64,000 bases of DNA, taken from contig BDDD01001959.1 in the NCBI GenBank assembly GCA_001972305.1, forward strand, positions 224,842 to 288,841, written 5' to 3'. This DNA is from Cephalotus follicularis (taxonomy: Eukaryota > Streptophyta > Magnoliopsida > Oxalidales > Cephalotaceae). The translations under genes and the position numbers were made by a program. The notes under the pieces were generated by a model that ran no database searches, was not told the DNA's origin, and was given only the letters and a program-made list of their open reading frames with translations. Below are positions 43,524-51,751 of the stretch, piece by piece; the first letter of the stretch is position 1; every line of letters starts with the position of its first letter.

Positions 43524-44310
43524 GCTTTGCATCGTGTTCTGCTTAATATAAACAGCAGAAAGACGTGGCGCACGAAGGAATGTTCAAGCCAGTCTTCAGG
43601 CGCCTCACATGCATTTTAAGACGTGTTAACAATACAGCAAGGCTTCAGGCATGCACCAAAACGTGTCCATAGCCTTTGACATGCAAATGGTTAGTGTCAC
43701 CTCCAACTGCAATGACAGAAAGTCAAGAAGAAAAGAACAAAACCTGGGAAAGGGGAAAAATGGGAAATGGAGCCTGGGAGGTGCATGCAACGAACCAGAG
43801 AAGGGTGAGAGATGTGTTACCAGCATAAAACACCTCCCACTTTGTCCTTTTTCTTGCTTTAACATCTGGGAAAGGAGAAAAGAGGGACACAGTGAGAATT
43901 CATAGAGAGAAAGCTCAAACTCCATTGTTGAGCAAGGGAGAACTTGGAGCTTGGACAACGACTGTGGAGCGGTCCAGGGAGCCTCCAAGTCGTACCTGGG
44001 GACTCAAAGTGACTGATTGGATACTAAAAGGGGTGGACTTTTGGCTTCTAACTTGAGGCCAGAGGTAGGGGAAGCCATAATTGTATTTTGTGTCCAATAA
44101 TTGATGTTTGTTCAGTAATGTTTTGCATAGATTGCATGTCTTGTTGAACTGTTTTTGGTCAATGAAATGTTGCTATGTTATACTGGATGTGTAATGTGAT
44201 AATGCATGCTAGTTTTATGGGATTTATACATGTTGGATTACATGTTACTGTTATGGGAATGTCACTGTTGGCTCATGTCGTGAGGTAGAAGACGACCGCT
44301 GCTTGAAACC

Positions 44311-44497
44311 GTCGACTCCTTGGGTAAGCATCGACGCTTAGTACTGTGAACTGCGTTTTATACGTTGAATGTGTTTTAAACGTCGACGTCTATGGGAGGA
44401 GATATCGACGCCCAGACACTGAAAGCGCTGACGCTATGGGATTGAACGTTGACGCTTAAGGGACATAAGCGTCGACGCCTAAGGAATAAACGCCGAT
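44311..44497. repeat. Palindromic box array in LTR B' (distal)
   Basis: Cores at 44311, 44330, 44364, 44382, 44404, 44427, 44448, 44471 and 44492. Intervals are 19, 34, 18, 22, 23, 21, 23 and 21. LTR offset 1066-1252, equivalent to 1873-2059 in LTR B. Confidence 0.88.
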
Positions 44498-45956
44498 GCT
44501 TTAGAGTCCTGTATGGACAGTTTTTACGGTTTTGACGCCCGATGATCCCGATTCCGCTTAGGATACATTAGAGACTTTGTATGCATTGCATATGTATTGT
44601 TTACTGCCTATCTATTGACTGATTATAAACTGTTGGTGATTTCTAGCTTACTACGATAATCTAGGAATGCATATGAAACTGAAAATAATTGTTTTGAGTA
44701 CGAAAATATATTTTCAAACATACTGGGAAAGCAATTTCCGCTTACTGAAACTGTTTAAAAGTATTTTCTACTACTGAAAATGTATATTTCAAATGTTTAT
44801 GACCTTTGAAAACATTTTGAAATGAACTGCCTGTTGTCGATCTAAACGATCACTACTGTACCGTTTACTGTACTGTTTACTGTGACTATTCACTGTTGCT
44901 CTGTGAATTTACTGTGGTTGTGCTTGAACCGTACTAGTTGCGTGGCGGGGACTACAAACAATGACTAGTGGTAGGGTTGACCTAGGGGCCAGGAGTTGGC
45001 TGGGTAACTCACTGTACTGTACTGTTGCCTTGCTTGGTTGCCTAGGGAAGGGACCGAAGTGGGAGTGTAATGTGGGGCCAGGAGATGGCGGCGTTACACA
45101 TACTGACTGCCTGTTTGTGGTCCCTTTGTGGACTTACTGTACTGCCTGTTGGTCCTTCTCGGACATCACTGTGCCTGTGATGTAGCCCTGGCCAGGTTAC
45201 TACTGTACTGTTGTTGCATACATATATTTTCATATACATGTCCTTACAGATATTTTACTGTACTGCTAAACATATATATATTTTCATATATATATAAACC
45301 GATACTCTACTGTACTGCATCATCTATGCATACATCACATGACATGCATGTAATTTTGGTCTCGAACTACTTTTATGACTTAGCCGAGTGAGGACAAAGG
45401 CTAACCCCCCTACATTACAGATTGATGCGGTGGACCGGTGTTGGACTAGTATGGACGAAGAACAAGCCTTATCTTAGTTGTTGGGGGGTTTTATGTTATT
45501 CCGTGTTGTAATAAGTTGTTTTGTTTTAAGGATACTGATGTATTGTACTGATGGTTATCCATTGTACTTTACTTTTGGGTTAATGTACTGTGATCACGCT
45601 CTGTTTTGTGGGCTTTTAACTATAATAGACTTGTACTGTGTAGCGTGTAGTGTGGGATGCACGTTACGAGTTTTCAGCTTATGAGTTTAATGCTTCCGCA
45701 ACTGATATATTGTTTAAAAGTTTAAATTTTATGATTTTTGCATGAGCTGAATAAAGATGTTAATTGCCTTTACCGCTTTAATGTTGTCTTCTTGGAAACC
45801 GGGGTGTGACACAAATGACTCACACACTTCCATAGCCGGAACCACCTCGGCAGCATACATAGCAACTTTGTTGACGTTTTATCAACGGGGTCATGGGCTA
45901 CAGGATTGGACACATCCCTCATATAGTCAATATAGATACCCACTTCCAGAGCACCG

Positions 45957-46220
45957 CATGAACATCGGTAGAAGGGCTACGCAAGCACTCCTCCCCTGGC
46001 AAATCATACGTTGGCGCACCTTACCACATGAACCTCGCACGAGGGGCTACGCAAGCCCTCCCCCGTCGGCAATCACAAGCTCGACACTACACTAGGTGAA
46101 CCTCGATCGAGAAGCTACCTCGTCGGCAATCACATAGTGTTAATATTGTACAAGGGGCCCGTGAATCACCGCTCAGCTCCACCCTTGACGAGATAACAGA
46201 GGAGAACCTCGGCTCAGAGG
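45957..46220. repeat. Degenerate ~69-bp tandem repeats in LTR of element I
   Basis: Units of the form 'tgaacctcg.acgagggctac...ggcaatcac' recur from about 45957, 46027 and 46095, with a weak further unit near 46200. Confidence 0.55.
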
Positions 46221-47099
46221 TAAGTGTATCACCACTTAGACCATCTCGTGCTGGCAATCTCATAACCAAGTAACCAGCATCCAGTAATCAGTATCCAAGG
46301 ACAACAACACATGATATAAAATAAAGCATGAATACTCAACAAGAAAGGGGAAACAACAAGTTCAACCCAGGCAAAGCAGTATTCACATGCAATATCAACA
46401 ATATGACAGTAGAAGAAATCCTAGTCAAGGTAATACCATGGAAGGGTAAGAAATCAATAAACTCTCAGTTATCAATTGATAGAAAGAAGAACATCCCACT
46501 CACTAGTATCAACAGCTTTCTCGGCTACCTTCCCTGCTGTGCGGACTCCATGCCTAGATCTTCCTCTGCAAGACCAACACACAACAACGCTTAGCTACCA
46601 AGAACAACATCTCTAAAGCTATGCAAGAACCACATACAACCATGAAAACCAAGGCGAACTCCTCCTCAGCCTCAAGATCGTGCCTGTACCAACCATGCGA
46701 CGCACCAAAACGTACTGAGGAGAACTCTTACCTGCTAAACGCGTAGACGGGTAAAGAAAGTTCCAACCTCAGACAGCGCTCAAAGCTTCAGAAGAAAGAC
46801 AAAGGAGAAAGATGAAAGATGAAGGCTCATTCTCCCAACTGCTTCTTCAGACGAGATAAATGGACACGATATCTGCCAAGTCAACTATTATGCTTCCTAA
46901 GTAAGCTTTGCACATATCCCAACACCATCTAACACTTCTCTTATCTCTTAACCCATCTTACCAGCATTGGGCCTCCGCCAAGCCCAAAGCCAACAACATT
47001 TAACCAAGAAGGAGAAGCCCAAACTAACACCACCAAGGAAAAAAAAAATTCCCCAAGCCCCAAACATCAATTTATCCAAAATTAATGCGGGTCGTTACA

Positions 47100-47302
47100 A
47101 ACTCTACACAATGAGGGGTATTGATGGTAAAATAATCTCTCTAACCTAGAGCTATAAACCACTGCTCTAGTTGAAAATTATCACCTGTAGTGAAGGAGAA
47201 ATCCACTACCCTTCCACATAGAACTTTTCTTGCTGTATACCTTCCCTTGTATCTTGCCCTAGCAGGAGTTTCGCCTCCATATGATGAGTGTTTCTTCGGC
47301 AT
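47100..47302 (-). pseudogene. Start of extra 3' ORF, Sirevirus G
   Basis: The Met at 47302 opens a basic N-terminus, then 'YTARKVLCGRVVDFSF' and 'EQWFIALG', matching 'FNRKILVGKVLDFDF' and 'VEWIRFQGL' of the extra ORF in H. A TAG at 47141-47143 sits where H has a Leu codon. Reading then continues in frame ('RDYFTINTPHCVEF') until the LTR of element I interrupts it. The shared start supports 19466 as the start in H. The function is unknown. Confidence 0.72.
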
Positions 47303-47404
47303 TGTAGATGGTTGAAGGTATCGATTTTGCAGAGAAAAAATTGAAAGAGGGAAAAACTTAGGTTAACGCCAAAATGAATTGGAGTCAACAAAAATGCCCA
47401 AAAC

Positions 47405-47414
47405 AATATATACC
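47405..47414 (-). promoter_or_regulatory. TATA-like site between internal box array and extra ORF (G)
   Basis: The minus strand reads GGTATATATTG, just downstream of the box at 47426 and about 105 bp upstream of the ORF start at 47302. It is a candidate internal promoter, inferred from layout. Confidence 0.45.
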
Positions 47415-47425
47415 AAGTGTTTAGG

Positions 47426-47688
47426 CGTCAACGTCTAACATACGCATTGACGTTAATCGTCCACATTCTTTGTACAAGGGATAATAACGTTAACGCCATT
47501 GTTGACGCAAAAACATAACATTAACGCTAATCTATAGCGTTAACACTAAAAGCATAGAAAGGGAAAAAATATATACGTTAACGATGATATAAAGGGAAAA
47601 AACATATCATTTCCGTTAACGCTTAAAAACAAAGGTTGTATATACGTTAACATGTATATTTACGTTGACGTAAATATATAGCGTTGAC
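47426..47688. repeat. Internal box array upstream of the extra ORF (Sirevirus G)
   Basis: Cores at 47426, 47446, 47489, 47501, 47520, 47539, 47577, 47615, 47646, 47664 and 47683, mostly GTTAAC or GTTGAC with CG arms. Intervals are mainly 18-20, 31, 38 or 43. There is no intact GTCGAC core. Confidence 0.82.
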
Positions 47689-47939
47689 GTGAAAACGCTT
47701 AAAAACATGAAAACTTTGATTTTTCAAATATTTTCAAAAACTCTTTCATTCAATAACTTTAACATATTAAAGCATTGAAAAATATGGCACATTCAAAAAC
47801 AGCAAACAAGATAATGCATACACAATCATTCATTGCATAATCAAACAATTCAATCAACAATCATGTAACACATGAATCATTTCAATCAATTAAAAGCATT
47901 AAACACTTACAATGTGTGTGCTTGGATCATCTTTTTGTC

Positions 47940-48156
47940 CAATTCTTTTTGAAGCACACCTACAAAACAAGAAATTCATCTTTTTGGTACCCAAAAGGTT
48001 TTGGATCCTTTAGAATTAGTAGGAGAAGTTCCTTTTCGAACCCATACCCTTTTGATTTGTGTATTTGTCCTTCTAAACCAACAATTAGAATAAACATGTC
48101 CAAACTTTCCACAATAATTATAATTTATCACATTTTTCTTTCTATCCAACAATTTA
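47940..48156 (-). pseudogene. Nucleocapsid remnant, Sirevirus G
   Basis: After the gag stop, the minus strand reads a knuckle-like 'NYCGKFGHVYSNCWFRR' followed by 'RVWVRKGTSPTNSKGSK', the counterpart of the region before protease in H. One knuckle is seen, versus four in H. Confidence 0.75.
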
Positions 48157-49422
48157 TTAAAATGTTGAGCCTAAACCGGTTTTGTCAAACACACAACATT
48201 GCATTCCTAGAAACTTATCCAGTTTATTCATATCAAGAATGTAATTATTCAATTCAACATTTTCTTTAGCTATATTGTTAGCTATTTTCTTTAACAATTG
48301 ATACTCTCTATTAAGATCATCTAATACATCTATCACTTCATTATATTCATTTTGAAGATCATTATAACTAAAGGATGAAGAACATACCTCATTGTCGTCT
48401 TCCATAGCCATAAAAGCAATGTTGGCAATTTCCTCGTTTTCATCCTCGTCCGAACTTGAATCATCGCTATCGCTCCATGTTGCGATCATAGCTTTCTTTT
48501 TGTCCTTTTTCTTCTTTAATTTAGGACAACCAGGCCTTAGGTGACCAGGTTTGTTGCATTCATAACATATTACCTCTTTTTCATCTTTATCACTTTTGCT
48601 CGAATCTCCTTTCGTTTGGAACTTCTTCAATTGCTTCTTTGAAAAATTCATTTTTTCAAGTAGGATTCTCCTAATATTTTTTGTAAGTAAAGCCATTTCA
48701 TCCTCATCGCTTTCCTCATCTTCTGATGCTTTCAAGGCGATTGTCTTTTTCTTTGGCTCATTCCTTGCTTGGTCACTCATTCTAAGCTCATGTGTCATCA
48801 AGGATCCCAGCAAGTCTTCCAATGGCACAGTTGATAAATCTTTCGCTTCCTCTATTGCCGTGACTTTTGGTTCCCATGATTTTGGTAGACACCTAAGAAT
48901 CTTGCTCACAAGTTCATGGTTAGTGTATAGCTTTCCAAGACCTTTTAGAGCATTAATAATATCATTAAATCTAGCATACATACTAGAGATATTTTCATTC
49001 TCAAGCATAGTAAATAGCTCATAATCATGCACTAATCGGTTTATCTTGGTGTCCTTTACCTGATTGGTTCCTTCGTAGGTAACCATTAACCTATCCCACA
49101 TTTCCTTTGCAAAATCATGGGATGAAACACGATGGAATTCACTAGGACTCAAAGCATAAAATATAACATGTTTTGCATTAACATTCAATTGAAGCAATTT
49201 ATAGTCAGGATCATTAAACTCGTTATTCATTTTCAGAATCCTTTGACAATCAACTAATTTAGTGGGAATTTCAGGACCATTTGTAATTATGTTCCACAAT
49301 TGATAATCCAAAGATTGAATGAAAATGGTCATACGAGTTTTCCAATAACTATAATTGTTTCCATAAAAACTAGGAGGCTTGTTGATAGATTGCCTCACAT
49401 TATCATTAAAGAAGGTTTCCAT
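48157..49422 (-). CDS. Sirevirus gag, longest open frame in the window (element G)
   Basis: The frame is open for 421 residues from 'METFFNDNVRQSINKPPSF' to a TAA. The N-terminus has 'GNNYSYWKTRMTIFIQSLD', typical of Sirevirus capsid. The middle has 'KVTAIEEAKDLSTVPLEDLL' and 'GSLMTHELRM'. A CCHC knuckle 'CYECNKPGHLRPGC' lies near residue 285. Then come the Sirevirus block 'AMIATWSDSDDSSSDE' and a C-terminal coiled coil. Full Sirevirus Gag extends further: the stop falls before the knuckle region at 47940-48156. It would form particles, but as the element lacks pol it could act only with help from another copy, if expressed at all. Confidence 0.88.
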   Translation of the reverse strand: METFFNDNVRQSINKPPSFYGNNYSYWKTRMTIFIQSLDYQLWNIITNGPEIPTKLVDCQRILKMNNEFNDPDYKLLQLNVNAKHVIFYALSPSEFHRVSSHDFAKEMWDRLMVTYEGTNQVKDTKINRLVHDYELFTMLENENISSMYARFNDIINALKGLGKLYTNHELVSKILRCLPKSWEPKVTAIEEAKDLSTVPLEDLLGSLMTHELRMSDQARNEPKKKTIALKASEDEESDEDEMALLTKNIRRILLEKMNFSKKQLKKFQTKGDSSKSDKDEKEVICYECNKPGHLRPGCPKLKKKKDKKKAMIATWSDSDDSSSDEDENEEIANIAFMAMEDDNEVCSSSFSYNDLQNEYNEVIDVLDDLNREYQLLKKIANNIAKENVELNNYILDMNKLDKFLGMQCCVFDKTGLGSTF

Positions 49423-49463
49423 AGGATCAAACTAATTTCAATTAAGATTAACAATTAGAACCA

Positions 49464-49474
49464 CTCTGATACCA
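49464..49474 (-). other. Primer binding site of Sirevirus G
   Basis: The minus strand reads TGGTATCAGAG, two bases from the LTR end at 49477. Confidence 0.92.
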
Positions 49475-50051
49475 ATTGAAGGGTCCACAAAGGCAACCAA
49501 GAGGGGGGGTGAATTGGTTATGCGAAAAACAACCACCCTTTTTAAACTTAACCAATGCAAACAAAAAATTATCCAAGATACTCTAAACAATTATAAACAA
49601 TAAAATATCTTGCAAATAATTAAAAGAGTAAGGGATAGAAAGTTGCAAACAAGTTTATAGTTGTTCAGCAAAATGTGCCTACGTCCACTCTCCCAAGCTG
49701 TGCTTGAGGTTCCACTACAATGTAATCCCCCGATCATAAACAGTAACTCTGGATTTTTACAAGTTCAATCCTAACTTGAATTTTTGCGAGCTAAATTCTA
49801 ACTCAGATTTTCAAAGCTAAATCCTAATTTTTTAGTAAGGTACTAACGACCTTGGGTTTACAACAAGATTTTCTGAGTGTTTGAAGTGTTTAAGAACCTC
49901 TCAAAAGGTTGGATAACTAAAACAATATTTGCTCAAGTGATCTCAGAAAAGAACTTTGTAAACTATAGCTCAAAAACTCTTCTTTCTTGCTCTAGAATAG
50001 CTTGGATATTGCTTGTGTGAATGATTGATGATTTCTTCATTGGTTGACCCT

Positions 50052-50061
50052 CTATTTATAG
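50052..50061 (-). promoter_or_regulatory. TATA-like element of Sirevirus G LTR
   Basis: The minus strand reads CTATAAATAG. The nearest upstream box starts at 50190, about 130 bp away. Confidence 0.6.
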
Positions 50062-50189
50062 CCTTCAGATGGATATAGTTGTTGCTAGAGTTCTGGGAAT
50101 CATCAAAGAGCCGTTGGAGATATTCAAGGAAAGGATCACCATTTTAGTACCTTCAAATTTTGCAGATTTTGTGTTAAGCTGTCATTAGC

Positions 50190-50640
50190 GTTAACGTGTA
50201 CGCACGGCGTTGACGTCTATCTCCTTATGCGTTGACTCCTATGGTTCTTTGCATTGATACTCCAAGCTTTTCTTCAGCTTCAACTCTATTCAAGTTGACG
50301 CACATCCATAGCGTTGACACTAATATCATTTGAGTTGACTCCATAATATCTTCACGTTAACGTCAAAACTCACTATCCCAAATGTGCATCATTTGCGTTG
50401 ACGTCTTGATATGACGTTCATGTCTTGATATGACATTAACTTATATAGTCAAGGTGTTGACTCCACTTGTTTTCTGGTTTGACGTTCAAGTCTCCATCAC
50501 CTTTTGACATTGACGTCTTCCTCAAGGTGTTTATGTAAATCATAAGTTTTCCAGCACGTTGACGAGAATCATCCTTCAAAGCCCAGAACATGTACTTATT
50601 CCCAGCACATTGACGCCTAAAGCATAGTCGTTGACGCCAA
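50190..50640. repeat. Palindromic box array in Sirevirus G LTR
   Basis: Cores include 50190, 50209, 50231, 50253, 50294, 50313, 50334, 50356, 50397, 50416, 50435, 50456 and 50509, continuing to about 50640. Intervals are 19-22 with gaps of 41. Cores are GTTGAC, GTTAAC or ATTGAC; none is GTCGAC. Outer CG dinucleotides often persist. Confidence 0.88.
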
Positions 50641-50771
50641 TAGTTCTGATATGCAAGTTTTAGCTTTCTTACAATGCAAGTTAACTTGGTTAAAGATTCC
50701 TTCACATCAAGCAAACACATTAGGTGTTTTGTAATCATCAAAATAAGGATTGTAACATATAAATGTCAACA

Positions 50772-50944
50772 CTTTTGATTTTTGAGATCATTGAAAGAGG
50801 AGATATTAAAGTAGAATGAGTACCAGGCGAAGACAACACAACAGACATTTTTACCAAAGGCTTATCGAATAGTGTCTTTGACAAACATCGTTCAGGGATG
50901 CGTGTGAGACACATGGGTAACTGGCTTTAGTACTAGTGAGAGAT
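50772..50944 (+). pseudogene. Copia RNase H end and polypurine tract (element F)
   Basis: It reads 'FEIIERGDIKVE', a stop, then 'VPGEDNTTDIFTKGL' and 'VRHMGNWL', the usual end of copia pol. A purine tract AGTGAGAGAT at 50935-50944 precedes the LTR start. The rest of F lies on the other side of Sirevirus G and is not found in this window. Confidence 0.82.
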
Positions 50945-51751
50945 TGTTAGGGATAAGTCCTGCAATCCAAGTTATCTTGTAATAACAATAGTTTGTAATA
51001 AACATTACAGTTCAATAAAGGCTGTTCTTCAATATAATATTCAATGGCAACAATTCATTAATATATGTTTATAAATATATGTATAATCAATGAATGTCCA
51101 TGGAAAAAAGTTTGATGAATAAGACCATGAGATCATGTTGTGAGACTTAGCACATCGGGAAGCTTTATTCTAGAACCATCCTAGTCATAGGATAACATAC
51201 TTGGACATATGTTATCTGGATAGACTAACGCATTGTATGCTAGCTCGTTGCAGAGGTTGACTTCTCTCACAAGTCATCATGTAGTGACTATATGGCATAC
51301 ACGTGGGTGCTAGTTATTTTATTAGTTCGTTGAAGTGGCTCGCTGTAAGAAGTTCTGTATGGAGTTTTACTTACATGTCAGACAGGCTTCTTGTATTACA
51401 GTAGTGTGAGTGGTCCTTAGACCTGAGCCACCACTAGATGTCTTGTGTATAAGATATTATGCTTTGATAATAATTAATTACATCTTCAAACCATGAGGAG
51501 TATACAGGTATTAGTTGGGTATGGTAGATTATGCATGGAGATATATGAGTGAGCAAGATGGAATCTACTGCTCCCAGTAAAGGGAATTTATGCTTAGGGT
51601 TATTAGCTATAAGATTTCTTGGTCATGATGAAAAGGTATTGGAATATTAATTCCAATATCAGAGATCAAAAAATTAGAAAGGGTTTCTAATTTGATCATG
51701 ATATCTAATTAACTGTAATACCCTTTTAATTAATGAACAATTAGGGCCTGA

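Larger units (their letters stand above)
43245..45811 (+). mobile_element. Solo LTR B', gypsy family B, with near-matching TSD
   Basis: It starts TGTAACGCCCGGG and ends GGGGTGTGACA, 2567 bp. Flanks are CAAAC (43240-43244) and CAAAT (45812-45816), one transition apart. It is alignable with LTR B (1272-3168, opposite strand) outside the box arrays, but its boxes are of the AGCGTCGACGC type. No internal sequence follows, so it is a solo LTR inserted in the LTR of element I. Confidence 0.85.
30841..47099 (-). mobile_element. Chromodomain gypsy element I, 3' LTR missing
   Basis: On the minus strand: 5' LTR from 47099 (TGTAACGACCCG) to 35750, interrupted by elements D and B'; PBS; gag; protease; RT; RNase H; integrase; chromodomain; and a polypurine tract ending at 30841. 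The LTR expected next is absent. Sequence of copia LTR L begins exactly at the PPT edge. The right end lies within the extra ORF of Sirevirus G. Confidence 0.85.
35750..47099 (-). mobile_element. 5' LTR of element I, split by two insertions
   Basis: Edges are TGACACGCCCCG at 35750 and GGTCGTTACA ending at 47099 (start TGTAACGACCCG on the minus strand). Without element D plus one TSD copy (35918-41625) and solo LTR B' plus its TSD (43245-45816), about 3.07 kb of LTR remains: 35750-35917, 41626-43244 and 45817-47099. The 41.6-43.2 kb part contains a 46-bp minisatellite and CCCGAGG-rich sequence. No box array and no real gene were found in it. Confidence 0.8.
47100..50771 (-). mobile_element. 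Sirevirus element G, pol deleted, truncated by element I
   Basis: On the minus strand: 5' LTR 50771-49477 (starts TGTTGACATT), PBS, gag, a knuckle remnant, then directly an internal box array and the start of the extra ORF. No protease, integrase, RT or RNase H is present. Its right edge sits inside the RNase H end of copia F. Its left end is cut by the LTR of element I at 47099. Confidence 0.85.
49477..50771 (-). mobile_element. 5' LTR of Sirevirus G
   Basis: 1295 bp, TGTTGACATT to CCCTTCA on the minus strand. It contains a long box array (50190-50640) and a TATA-like site at 50052-50061. It borders copia F sequence at 50772. Confidence 0.9.

Noticed and set aside
46328-46594. Short open frame as a host gene
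   Set aside because: It lies within the LTR of element I and shows no domain or codon signal.
47141-47302. Independent 53-residue gene
   Set aside because: It is the start of the Sirevirus G extra ORF, ending at a stop where its relative in H has Leu; reading continues in frame beyond.
49464-49474. tRNA gene
   Set aside because: Only the 11-base complement of the initiator-Met tRNA 3' end is present, as a primer binding site. No full tRNA was seen in the window.
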